Shown here: piece by piece, positions 1 to 6,169 of the stretch | Numbering within the stretch: position 1 is the first letter of the stretch | How the letters are laid out: the number at the start of each line of letters is the position of its first letter | Origin: Deltaproteobacteria bacterium | GTDB taxonomy: Bacteria > Desulfobacterota > Binatia > UBA9968 | NCBI GenBank assembly: GCA_020027655.1 | Contig: JAHKKJ010000221.1 | Location: 1 to 6,316 of the forward strand | Length of the DNA: 6,316 bases | Direction: 5' to 3' | Notes under the pieces: generated by a model | Seen by the model: the letters and a program-made list of their open reading frames with translations, nothing else | What the model was told of the DNA's origin: nothing | The model's database searches: none | Position numbers and translations under genes: made by a program

Positions 1-50
1 ACACCTGAAAAAATCGCACCGCACCGACCTATTGTCGACACCGAAGTTTA

Positions 51-71
51 GGGCGGGTTTGAAACCCGCCC
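51..71. repeat. Perfect GC-rich palindrome, dispersed-repeat type and possible terminator
   Basis: Ten-base arms GGGCGGGTTT (51-60) and AAACCCGCCC (62-71) pair perfectly around one central base. The hairpin lies 35 bp beyond the stop codon of the minus-strand MFS gene, where it could end that transcript. Read on the minus strand it is followed by TAAACTT, which is not a true U-tract, so factor-independent termination would be weak. Palindromes of this form are, from general knowledge, a recurrent dispersed repeat in genomes of uncultivated soil and sediment bacteria. The fold is seen directly; the role is inferred. Confidence 0.7.
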
Positions 72-106
72 CTACTCGTGCCTTTCACCGGTTCATGAAT
101 TCCGAG

Positions 107-1387
107 CTAGCGGCAAGGAGAGGGTGGCTTTACGAGCAAGGCGTAAAGACAGCTTGCGATCAGAGAAAGAGCGATAAAGGCGGACATCATCGGGGCATAG
201 CTGTGATAGCGATCATAAATCGCGCCGGTAATGACGGGTCCCAACGCGGGTCCCCAGAGATAAAAGAAGCTCATGTTGCCCCGGATCGTGGCGAATGACT
301 TCCGGCCGAAGAAGTCGCCCACGGTCGCCCAGCCCACCGGAAAAATCGCCTCCATGAAGGTAAAGAGCACGGTGAACACCCAGAGTGTCCATTCGCTCTC
401 TCCGTAGGCGAGAAAAAGAACCGCCGTTGCCCCGATGGCCATGCAAGCGCCCATGAGCCGCGGTTTGCTCATGTGGTCGGCGATCCAACCCACGAGCAAA
501 TGCGAAGGCAGGCTCATCAGGGCCATGATCGCCAACATCGCGGCGGCACGCTGCTCAGAGACGCCCTTCCAGACCATAATCGGAACGAAGTGAACGGTGA
601 TCGAGTTGTAAACAGCGACACGGGTGGTGGTGGCTAGAATAATCATCCAAAATGCCCAGGTTCTCATGGCTTGCGACAGCGTGAAGTCCGCTTCTTGTGT
701 CGTGGCATTGCCAACATGCGGATCATGTGCTGGAGAAGTTTTTGGCGATGATTTTGCCGCTAGCGCTCCGTCCGGAAGCAGACCCATGCTCTCAGGGGAT
801 CTCTGCACCAAGAGGGCCAGCGGCACCCCGGTCAAGATAAGTCCCAGCCCAGCCAGAAAAGCGCCCTGGCGCCAGCCCCAGGTCTGGACACTAAAAGCCA
901 GCATCGGTGTGATGATCGTTCCGCCTATTCCGATCGCGCTGCTGATGAGAGTCATCGCCAACGCTCTTCGTCTGATAAACCAGCTATTGGCCAGAACCAT
1001 AGGAGAGTGCATGAAGCCCGCGGAAAACGAAAGAGAGATAACGCCAAGATAGACCGCGAGTAATCCGTAATAACTGTTTACTGTCGCCAGCAGCATGTAT
1101 CCGACACCCGACAACAGCACGCCGGCGAGTATCATTGGGCGCGGGCCCAAACGATCGATCAGGTAACCTGCTACGGGACCCTCGATGGCACCTTCGGCGC
1201 GGGCCAATGAGAAGACTAGAGAAGTCGCCGCCCGAGTCAATCCCAGTTCCTGCGTGATGGGTAAGAAAAAGATCGTAAAACCGTACAGGTGGAATCCGCC
1301 CCCCAACATTCTGATGGCGCAACCCACGGCCACCATCCGCCAGCCGTAGAATAGCCCTGCGATGCTTTGCCGAAGTTTCTGAATCAT
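107..1387 (-). CDS. MFS transporter, monocarboxylate/oxalate-formate antiporter-like
   Basis: A 426-residue inner-membrane permease of the major facilitator superfamily, with the usual length and twelve hydrophobic segments in two halves. The N-terminus carries the FYGWR pattern (13-17) that opens many monocarboxylate and oxalate/formate antiporter-like members. Motif A of the first half is GYLIDRLGPRP (74-84), between helices 2 and 3, and a degenerate copy, GWIADHMSKPR, is at 300-310. A hydrophilic loop of about 40 residues (roughly 197-237) separates the halves, and GDFFGRK (357-363) is the loop typical of this subgroup. The start is the first possible one, since an in-frame TAA lies only two codons upstream. 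No good Shine-Dalgarno site is visible, so the later ATG at residue 18 cannot be fully excluded. The gene is transcribed divergently from isocitrate dehydrogenase. The family often moves small carboxylates by proton symport or exchange, but the substrate here is unknown. Confidence 0.93.
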   Translation of the reverse strand: MIQKLRQSIAGLFYGWRMVAVGCAIRMLGGGFHLYGFTIFFLPITQELGLTRAATSLVFSLARAEGAIEGPVAGYLIDRLGPRPMILAGVLLSGVGYMLLATVNSYYGLLAVYLGVISLSFSAGFMHSPMVLANSWFIRRRALAMTLISSAIGIGGTIITPMLAFSVQTWGWRQGAFLAGLGLILTGVPLALLVQRSPESMGLLPDGALAAKSSPKTSPAHDPHVGNATTQEADFTLSQAMRTWAFWMIILATTTRVAVYNSITVHFVPIMVWKGVSEQRAAAMLAIMALMSLPSHLLVGWIADHMSKPRLMGACMAIGATAVLFLAYGESEWTLWVFTVLFTFMEAIFPVGWATVGDFFGRKSFATIRGNMSFFYLWGPALGPVITGAIYDRYHSYAPMMSAFIALSLIASCLYALLVKPPSPCR

Positions 1388-1464
1388 GCGTTAGTCGATG
1401 ATCGCTGTTTAAGCTGGAGGAAATTTCAGGTGGATTTGAGCTGCGCGTCTCGTTGTTCGAGATC

Positions 1465-1494
1465 AAAGTAACTGACACCGGTTAAGAATGTCAA
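1465..1494 (-). promoter_or_regulatory. Putative sigma-70 promoter for the MFS gene
   Basis: On the minus strand a perfect TTGACA -35 hexamer (1489-1494) is followed after 18 bases by TACTTT (1465-1470), which matches the -10 consensus at three of six positions. It would start transcription about 70 bases before the MFS start codon. The -35 match is exact but the -10 is weak, so this is a candidate only. It is the best promoter-like pair I found in this divergent intergenic region. Confidence 0.4.
1473..1493. promoter_or_regulatory. Dyad TGACA-N11-TGTCA, possible operator
   Basis: An inverted repeat with five-base arms, TGACA at 1473-1477 and TGTCA at 1489-1493, centred at 1483. It fills the spacer of the putative MFS promoter, and its right arm overlaps the -35 box. 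A dimeric repressor bound here would block that promoter. The arms are short enough to occur by chance, and no regulator gene is in the window. Confidence 0.25.
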
Positions 1495-1605
1495 TGTGAG
1501 TGACCGACCGCGGCCTTAAACTGGTTGGATGTCGGCTGCTATTTCTCGGCTCATAGTATATAAAATGAATAACCACACTCGGCCGATAGGTGCAGGTGTC
1601 AGCAA

Positions 1606-1610
1606 AGAGG
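1606..1610 (+). promoter_or_regulatory. Ribosome binding site that sets the isocitrate dehydrogenase start
   Basis: AGAGG ends eight bases before the ATG at 1619, and a second purine run (AAGAAG) follows it. This site, and the fact that the next residues begin the conserved family N-terminus, favour 1619 over the longer in-frame start at 1529, whose 30 extra residues resemble nothing in the family. Confidence 0.75.
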
Positions 1611-1618
1611 AAGAAGTA

Positions 1619-2623
1619 ATGCAGCATGTCATAACATTGGTACCCGGGGACGGCATTGGGCCGGAAGTAACCAAACCGACTCTCAAAATCATCAAAGCCA
1701 CTGGGGTGAAAGTTAAATGGGAGACACACCTGGCCGGCGCAGAGGCGCTAAAGAAGCATGGCACGACGATCCCTAAGCAATTGATGCATTCCTTCGAAAA
1801 GAACAAAATCGCTCTCAAAGGACCGGTGACGACCCCAGTGGGTGAGGGCTTCGCGAGCGTCAACGTGGAGCTGCGTCAGACCTTCGATCTCTACGCGAAT
1901 TTGCGACCCATCAAGAATCTCCCGGGGGTAAAGGCGCGCTATAGCAACGTGGATCTTATCGTTGTGCGCGAGAATACCGAAGGGCTTTATTCCGGCATCG
2001 AGCACGAAGTCGTTCCGGGTGTCATGGAGAGTCTGAAGATCATCACTGAAAAAGCTTCCACGCGAATTGCAAAATTTGCCTTCGACTTCGCTCGAGCCCA
2101 CGGCCGCAAAAAAGTCGCGGCGATTCACAAAGCCAACATCATGAAACTCACGGACGGGTTATTCCTCGATTGTGCAAGAAGAATGTCAGCTCACTATACA
2201 GACGTTGCTTTCAGCGATCTCATCGTCGACAATGCCTGCTTGCAACTCGTGCTCGATCCCCTCAAGCTCGATGTTCTGCTGCTAGAAAACCTCTATGGAG
2301 ATATCGTATCCGACCTCGCCGCGGGTTTGGTTGGAGGATTAGGTGTTGTCCCCGGCGCCAATTTCGGCGATCAACATGCGCTTTTCGAAACCGTTCATGG
2401 CAGCGCGCCTGATATCAAGGGTAAAAATATCGCCAACCCGACGGCGATGATTTTAGCGGCGGTGATGATGCTAAACCACCTCGGCGAAGAAAAAGCCGCC
2501 AAGCGGATATCTACCGCACTGGAGACGGTCTTGCAGAGAGGCGACCGTTTGACGCCCGATCTCGGTGGCTCAGCCACGACAACGAAGTTCGCCGATGCGA
2601 TTATCCGCGAAATAGAGCGTTAA
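1619..2623 (+). CDS. NAD-dependent isocitrate dehydrogenase
   Basis: A 334-residue cytoplasmic beta-decarboxylating dehydrogenase that oxidises isocitrate to 2-oxoglutarate and CO2 with reduction of NAD+, a TCA-cycle step. Length fits the short NAD-type enzymes. The N-terminus has the family start VPGDGIGPE (8-16). Likely substrate residues are Ser80 and Arg86 (in FASVNVELR), Arg96, Arg118 and Tyr124 (in RENTEGLYSGIEH, a hallmark of NAD-isocitrate dehydrogenases), Lys171 in HKANIMKLTDG and Asp204 in VDN. The family signature starts at NLYGDIVSD (224-232), giving metal ligands Asp228 and Asp232. HGSAPDI (260-266) has Asp-Ile where NADP enzymes such as E. coli Icd have Lys-Tyr, so NAD is the expected cofactor. 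Glu223 sits where Pro or Thr usually precedes NLYGD, a small oddity. Isopropylmalate, homoisocitrate and tartrate dehydrogenases are relatives, but the YSGIEH segment favours isocitrate. The EamA permease follows after 30 bp. Confidence 0.9.
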   Translation: MQHVITLVPGDGIGPEVTKPTLKIIKATGVKVKWETHLAGAEALKKHGTTIPKQLMHSFEKNKIALKGPVTTPVGEGFASVNVELRQTFDLYANLRPIKNLPGVKARYSNVDLIVVRENTEGLYSGIEHEVVPGVMESLKIITEKASTRIAKFAFDFARAHGRKKVAAIHKANIMKLTDGLFLDCARRMSAHYTDVAFSDLIVDNACLQLVLDPLKLDVLLLENLYGDIVSDLAAGLVGGLGVVPGANFGDQHALFETVHGSAPDIKGKNIANPTAMILAAVMMLNHLGEEKAAKRISTALETVLQRGDRLTPDLGGSATTTKFADAIIREIER

Positions 2624-2653
2624 GCTTTATTTGATCCGCTTCCGTTTCTGTTC

Positions 2654-3529
2654 ATGTTTCCCTCCATCCCGCCCCAGCTGATTGCGCTTGGTGCGGCGCT
2701 CTCCTACGCGATTTCCGGCATCGCCGCGCGACGCGGCATGCGCTATTCGACACCCATTACGGTAACGCTCGTTTCTATGGCAGTGCATGCCGTGACTCTC
2801 TGGGCCGCAGTGCTTCTCACCGGCGGGGTTCCTTCGGTATCGTGGTGGGTGCTCTTTCTCTTTGCTTTCACCGGGACTCTTCAGCCGATTATCCGGCTCT
2901 TCACTTATGCGGGAATTTTTTACGTTGGCGCGTCGCGTGGAACGACGTTGCGGAGCGCTCATCCTCTTTTCAGCACCGGCCTGGCGATTTTGTTTCTCGG
3001 CGAACAGGTCAGCTTTCCGGTAATCCTTGGGACCTTTCTGATTGTGGCGGGGATAACGCTGATTTCGTGGCAGCCCGAAACTCAGAAAGCTTTGTTTCGC
3101 TGGTGGTACGTCGCTTACCCTTTGGGCGCCGCCTTCTTGGCCGGAGTCAGCCATCCACTTCGGCGCTATGCTTTGAGTCTGGCAAACGAGCCCCTTTATC
3201 TTGCCGCTATTATCGGGATCGTCGCACTGCCGTGGCTGGGAAGCTATCTCTTGCTGCCAAGCAGGAGAGCGCAGGCGGTCTGGGATCCGAGATGTATTTG
3301 GCCGTTTCTTGCTGCCGGACTATTTGAAACCCTGGGAATATTGCTGGTCATCATCGCATTAAGCGTGGGGCAGGTGGTTGTAGTGTCCCCCATCGTTGCC
3401 ACGGGACCTATGTGGGTGTTGCTTGGCACGTGGCTGTTCTTGCGCGGGATTGAGCAGATCAACCTCCGTACCGTGCTTGGCACGGCGTGTGTAATTGCCG
3501 GAACGATCGCGATCTCTGTGGTGCGGTAG
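2654..3529 (+). CDS. EamA/DMT-family permease
   Basis: A 291-residue inner-membrane protein of the drug/metabolite transporter superfamily with about ten hydrophobic helices arranged as two EamA repeats, roughly residues 8-138 and 152-289. Each repeat ends in the same pattern: a glycine/alanine- or valine-rich helix, then a GEQ or GIEQ turn (116-118 and 265-268), then a helix of the form GTFLIVAGITLIS (126-138) or GTACVIAGTIAIS (276-288). This internal duplication and the length are typical of the family. Members export or import amino acids, nucleotide-sugar precursors or other small metabolites; nothing here fixes the substrate. The gene starts 30 bp after isocitrate dehydrogenase on the same strand, with no terminator between, so co-transcription is likely. 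No clear Shine-Dalgarno site precedes the ATG, which may mean translation is helped by the upstream gene. Confidence 0.88.
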   Translation: MFPSIPPQLIALGAALSYAISGIAARRGMRYSTPITVTLVSMAVHAVTLWAAVLLTGGVPSVSWWVLFLFAFTGTLQPIIRLFTYAGIFYVGASRGTTLRSAHPLFSTGLAILFLGEQVSFPVILGTFLIVAGITLISWQPETQKALFRWWYVAYPLGAAFLAGVSHPLRRYALSLANEPLYLAAIIGIVALPWLGSYLLLPSRRAQAVWDPRCIWPFLAAGLFETLGILLVIIALSVGQVVVVSPIVATGPMWVLLGTWLFLRGIEQINLRTVLGTACVIAGTIAISVVR

Positions 3530-3541
3530 CCGACTATGCAT

Positions 3542-3569
3542 GTTTCGGGTCTTAAGTTTCGAGTCTCGG
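3542..3569 (+). repeat. Heptanucleotide array A, four units
   Basis: Four consecutive seven-base units, GTTTCGG, GTCTTAA, GTTTCGA and GTCTCGG, fit the consensus GTYTYRR without slippage. The array begins 12 bp after the stop codon of the EamA permease and reads in that gene's sense direction. It is the first item in a 396-bp region (3530-3925) that holds repeats but no credible gene. A matching array in the opposite orientation closes the region. Confidence 0.65.
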
Positions 3570-3677
3570 GACAGGACAACGGTTTGATCATCCGTTAGAA
3601 GAAAGAGAGTTTGCTCGTTAGATTCTTGGTTTTTAATGTTCAATAGAACCACTTCAATGAAGTTTATCGCCGCAAGA

Positions 3678-3800
3678 CGCCAAGAGCGCAAATTGACGCG
3701 TTTGTCATTTCGACCAACGGGAGAAATCTTTCTTAGATCCCTCGCATTCGCTGGGGATGACGAGCCTGGCTCGTCACTTGGCCGGCTTTGCGTTTTGGCG
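3678..3800. repeat. Composite palindromic intergenic repeat
   Basis: A nested structure lies between two converging genes. The outer arms are CGCCAA-n3-CGCAAA (3678-3692) and its inverse TTTGCG-n2-TTGGCG (3787-3800). Inside lies a 58-bp unit (3704-3761) with GTCAT and ATGAC ends and an imperfect internal stem, GAGAAATCT (3721-3729) with AGATCCCTC (3735-3743). I recognise the GTCATTTCGACC...GAGAAATCT wording as a dispersed repeat type common in assembled environmental bacterial genomes, often non-autonomous and palindromic. No transposase, long terminal repeat or target duplication is visible, so I do not call it a mobile element. Confidence 0.55.
3758..3776. terminator. Perfect 9-bp hairpin between converging genes
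   Basis: TGACGAGCC (3758-3766) and GGCTCGTCA (3768-3776) pair perfectly around one base. The hairpin overlaps the right end of the 58-bp repeat unit. Its position between the EamA permease and the M24 gene would suit a bidirectional terminator, but neither strand has a U-tract after the stem. The fold is certain; the terminator role is weakly supported. Confidence 0.4.
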
Positions 3801-3873
3801 CGAGTGGTTGTTTTTCCGATTCGTACTCCAAAATTCAACCGAACATTTCGAAAATCGTTGGCTAGGTATTGAG

Positions 3874-3915
3874 CGGAAACTCAAGACTCAAGACTCAAGA
3901 CTCGAAACGCGAAAC
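3874..3915 (-). repeat. Heptanucleotide array B, six units
   Basis: On the minus strand six perfect-length units follow one another: GTTTCGC, GTTTCGA, GTCTTGA three times, and GTTTCCG. These are the same family of words (GTYTYGM) as array A, on the other strand. The array starts 10 bp after the stop codon of the M24 gene and reads in its sense direction, mirroring the arrangement of array A behind the EamA permease. Confidence 0.75.
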
Positions 3916-3925
3916 TGCAAGGGCG

Positions 3926-5080
3926 TTAGCCCTGGCAAATCACCCATTCCCGCGGGTAGGCGTTCAAGCTCTCGCAGCCCTGTTTTGTCACCACCAGGGT
4001 CTCGCCGAATTGCAGCCCCATCTTTTCGTCGTGAGTCATGAGATTGGGCTGAATGACGATCACCATGTTCTCCCGAAAGATCATCTCCCTGGACTCGTGA
4101 CGTCTTGTGGTTTTGGTTTGGAAGATCGGCGGGTATTGGTTCACGCCATGGACCAAGTCGTCGTAGATGCTGTAGCCTCGCTTGTGGATAATCTCCGCCG
4201 CCTCCTCGGCTGCGGTGGTCGTCGCTCCGTCTTTGATCACACGCGCGAGGGTTTCAAAGCCCTCGACGGCGGCGTCATGCATGCGCTTCCATTCCGCCGT
4301 CGGACCTTCGCCGAGGGAAAAAGTCCGGTGAATTTGACCGCTATAGCCTGAGTAGGCGCCGCTGATCTCGGTGATTAGACAGTCGCCTTTTTGTAGCTTG
4401 CGGCTGGAATGAAACTGCGACGGCACCGGAAAATCGGGATTGCGCATGGGCATGCTGCTCATGAAATGAATGCCCGCATAGCCGCCTTGTTTGAGATAGA
4501 CCGGCTCGATGATAGCCGGAATCTCGTCTTCGCGCATGCCTTCTTTCAGTTCTTGCGCAATGGCTTGGATGGATTGGTCCGTGAGCTTCGATGCCACGCG
4601 AATGCGGTCGATTTCTTCGACACTCCTGACCGTCCGCATCACCCGCATCTTGCCGCCCAAATCAGCGAAAGTGGCGTTGGGAAATTGTTCGCGCAGTCTA
4701 TTGTAGTGTTGATACGGAACGGCGCCGATCAAACCGATCTTCTTCGACTCCAGGCCGCGTTCACGAACTAGATCCAACAGGCTGTTGCCGGTGTTGGCCC
4801 CTCCCCAACGAACATCCTTGACGATCGACATCACGCGAGCCATCGGGAAATGGTTGAAAAGCTGCATGAGCACAACCGGCTCTTTACCGTTCTGAAAGAG
4901 CACGTAAGCCTCGCGGCTGCACGGCCAGTCGGTCAGCCAATAGACGTCGGAGGAATATCGCCCGGTGCCGTACACCAAAAGAGCGTCCACTCCTTCCTGG
5001 TTCATGAGGGTGTGAATGGCCTTGTGACGCCTTGCCATCTCCTGATTGGAAAAGGTCGGATAGTCGGATCGTTGCCGCAT
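3926..5080 (-). CDS. Creatinase/aminopeptidase-P-fold protein (M24 family) with altered metal site
   Basis: A 384-residue protein with the two-domain build of Xaa-Pro peptidases and creatinases: an N-terminal creatinase-type domain (about 17-150, including YGTGRYSSD and WPCSREAYV) and a C-terminal pita-bread domain (about 158-370). No signal peptide is seen, so it is probably cytoplasmic. By eye, the five M24 metal ligands align as Glu238 (in TEISGAYSGY) for the first Asp, Gln249 (in SGQIHRTF) for the second Asp, His311 (in VHGVNQYPP) for the His, Gln344 (in VIQPN) for the first Glu, and Gly359 (in FGETLVVT, with Glu360 beside it) for the second Glu. Only the His is kept. The second histidine seven residues after the metal His is also absent (Pro318). 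It is therefore unlikely to be a standard dimetal peptidase; a metal-free hydrolase like creatinase is possible. The start has an excellent Shine-Dalgarno site. A small AGGGC/GCCCT stem (3920-3933) spans the stop codon. Confidence 0.88.
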   Translation of the reverse strand: MRQRSDYPTFSNQEMARRHKAIHTLMNQEGVDALLVYGTGRYSSDVYWLTDWPCSREAYVLFQNGKEPVVLMQLFNHFPMARVMSIVKDVRWGGANTGNSLLDLVRERGLESKKIGLIGAVPYQHYNRLREQFPNATFADLGGKMRVMRTVRSVEEIDRIRVASKLTDQSIQAIAQELKEGMREDEIPAIIEPVYLKQGGYAGIHFMSSMPMRNPDFPVPSQFHSSRKLQKGDCLITEISGAYSGYSGQIHRTFSLGEGPTAEWKRMHDAAVEGFETLARVIKDGATTTAAEEAAEIIHKRGYSIYDDLVHGVNQYPPIFQTKTTRRHESREMIFRENMVIVIQPNLMTHDEKMGLQFGETLVVTKQGCESLNAYPREWVICQG

Positions 5081-5088
5081 TTTTTTCT

Positions 5089-5094
5089 CCTCCT
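5089..5094 (-). promoter_or_regulatory. Strong ribosome binding site of the M24 gene
   Basis: On the minus strand a full AGGAGG lies eight bases before the ATG at 5080, followed by an A-rich spacer. It fixes the start codon and is the strongest translation signal in the window. Confidence 0.9.
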
Positions 5095-5238
5095 TCGAAT
5101 GTCGCGTGATTTGGAACGGATAAGCCCGCGCGAAAACCAGCCGCAGTTTGTAAGGGTTTCTGTATCACTGAAACATTCGGGGAATCAACGGCCGCAGAGT
5201 GCCTCTTGAAGCGAAATATAGACCGGAAGTCGTACTGG

Positions 5239-5265
5239 ACATTTTCTCGGGCGCGTGAGAAATGT
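5239..5265. promoter_or_regulatory. Imperfect inverted repeat in the methyltransferase upstream region
   Basis: ACATTTTCTC (5239-5248) pairs with GAGAAATGT (5257-5265) with one bulged T around an eight-base loop. It lies 34 bp before the methyltransferase start codon, in the 219-bp space between two divergent genes. It could be an operator or a leader hairpin. I found no convincing -35/-10 pair for either gene in this space. Confidence 0.3.
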
Positions 5266-5299
5266 GGATCTAGGTCTTTAATCCAATCGGGAGAGTAAC

Positions 5300-6127
5300 A
5301 TGAATGCGTCGCGATGTGTCCGTCAGTTGTTATTGGTTTTGTTTCTGTCCGTCATTGCCGCCGAGGCTAACGCGCAATCGCAGCCGGTAAAGGGCGAATA
5401 CCAGCCGCAGGTCGGGCAGGAAGGAAAAGATGTGATCTGGGTGCCGACCCCGCAGGCGCTAGTGGACAAAATGCTCGATATGGCAAAAGTCACGCCGAAA
5501 GATTACGTGATGGATCTTGGCTCGGGTGATGGGCGCACGGTGATTACCGCCGCAAAGCGGGGCGCCAAAGCGCTCGGCATCGAATATAACCCGGACATGG
5601 TCGAGCTGTCGAAGCGCAATGCCGCGAAGGAAGGGGTCAGCGACAGAGCCAATTTCGTGAAAGCCGACCTGTTCGAGAGCGATTTCTCACAGGCCACCGT
5701 CATCACCATGTTTCTGCTGCCGGATATCAACATCCGGCTGCGCCCGAAGATTCTCGATCTCAGGCCCGGCACTCGTGTCGTGTCGAACTCCTTCACAATG
5801 GGAGAATGGATGGCAGACGAAGAAGGGACGGTAAAGAATGGCTGTGCCTCCTACTGCACCGCCCTATTGTGGATCGTGCCGGCAAAGGTGGAAGGTACTT
5901 GGCAATTGCCGCAGGGAGAGCTTGCGCTCAAGCAAAATTTCCAAATGGTTTCCGGCACGCTCAGGTCAGGTAATGTCTCCACGCCAATCGCCAACGGGAG
6001 GTTGAACGGCGATCAAATCAGTTTCACCGCCGGAGCGAATCAATATACAGGCCGTGTAAACGGCAACATCATGGAGGGAAACGTCGGTTCCGGTGGCAGT
6101 TGGAAGGCGAGCCGAGCCGAGAAATAG
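5300..6127 (+). CDS. Signal-peptide-bearing class I SAM-dependent methyltransferase-like protein
   Basis: A 275-residue protein. Residues 1-25 form a Sec-type signal peptide: Arg5 and Arg8, a hydrophobic core at 10-20, and an ANA cleavage motif before Gln26. The next part is a Rossmann-type methyltransferase fold (about 45-195). Motif I is VMDLGSGDGR (70-79), Glu95 in GIEYNP ends the second strand and should hold the SAM ribose, and KADLF (121-125) is the following acidic loop. The VPTP segment at 48-51 and the LLPDINIRLRPK stretch (139-150) resemble the FAM173/ATPSCKMT group of lysine methyltransferases. Two cysteines, 182 and 186, sit near the domain end. Residues 196-275 are rich in Gly, Asn and short alternating strands, and look like a small beta domain. 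GGGAG lies six bases before the ATG. The target is unknown. Export is puzzling because SAM is made in the cytoplasm; an uncleaved membrane anchor is an alternative. Confidence 0.87.
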   Translation: MNASRCVRQLLLVLFLSVIAAEANAQSQPVKGEYQPQVGQEGKDVIWVPTPQALVDKMLDMAKVTPKDYVMDLGSGDGRTVITAAKRGAKALGIEYNPDMVELSKRNAAKEGVSDRANFVKADLFESDFSQATVITMFLLPDINIRLRPKILDLRPGTRVVSNSFTMGEWMADEEGTVKNGCASYCTALLWIVPAKVEGTWQLPQGELALKQNFQMVSGTLRSGNVSTPIANGRLNGDQISFTAGANQYTGRVNGNIMEGNVGSGGSWKASRAEK

Positions 6128-6134
6128 ACCCGAA

Positions 6135-6169
6135 ATGGCATATGGCTGATCGCTTATGGCATATAGATG
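6135..6169 (+). repeat. Heptanucleotide array C, five units
   Basis: Five seven-base units in register: ATGGCAT, ATGGCTG, ATCGCTT, ATGGCAT, ATAGATG. The array starts 7 bp after the methyltransferase stop codon. The unit word differs from arrays A and B, but the unit length and placement are the same. A shorter run of related units (ATACGCT, ATAACCC, ATAAGCT) follows at 6183-6203. Confidence 0.6.

Noticed and set aside
32..298. Plus-strand open frame of 88 codons
   Set aside because: It begins in the GC-rich palindrome and then runs antisense to the end of the MFS gene. Its first residues are just a translation of the repeat.
1525..1562. Plus-strand promoter for isocitrate dehydrogenase from TTGGAT and the TATATAAA tract
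   Set aside because: The AT-rich tract is -10-like, but the spacing to TTGGAT is over 20 bases and no better -35 box is at the right distance.
1529..1618. Longer N-terminus for isocitrate dehydrogenase
   Set aside because: The 30 extra residues match nothing in the family and have no good ribosome binding site, while the ATG at 1619 has one and begins the conserved sequence.
2627..3154. Minus-strand frame of 175 codons opposite the EamA gene
   Set aside because: It is a highly charged antisense shadow of a clear membrane protein gene, without family features.
3704..3761. Transposable element (MITE)
   Set aside because: The terminal inverted repeats are only five exact bases and no target-site duplication is seen, so it is listed as a repeat instead.
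3636..3872. Small plus-strand open frame in the convergent intergenic region
   Set aside because: Its translation comes from the dispersed repeat block, and there is no ribosome binding site or protein-like pattern.
3542..3915. CRISPR array
   Set aside because: The units are seven bases in direct tandem with no spacers, and no cas gene is near.
3869..4351. Plus-strand frame of 160 codons
   Set aside because: It starts in heptamer array B and continues antisense to the well-supported M24 gene.
5156..5174. GTTTC-N9-GAAAC dyad upstream of the M24 gene
   Set aside because: The arms are five bases, the site is not tied to any convincing promoter, and chance occurrence is likely.
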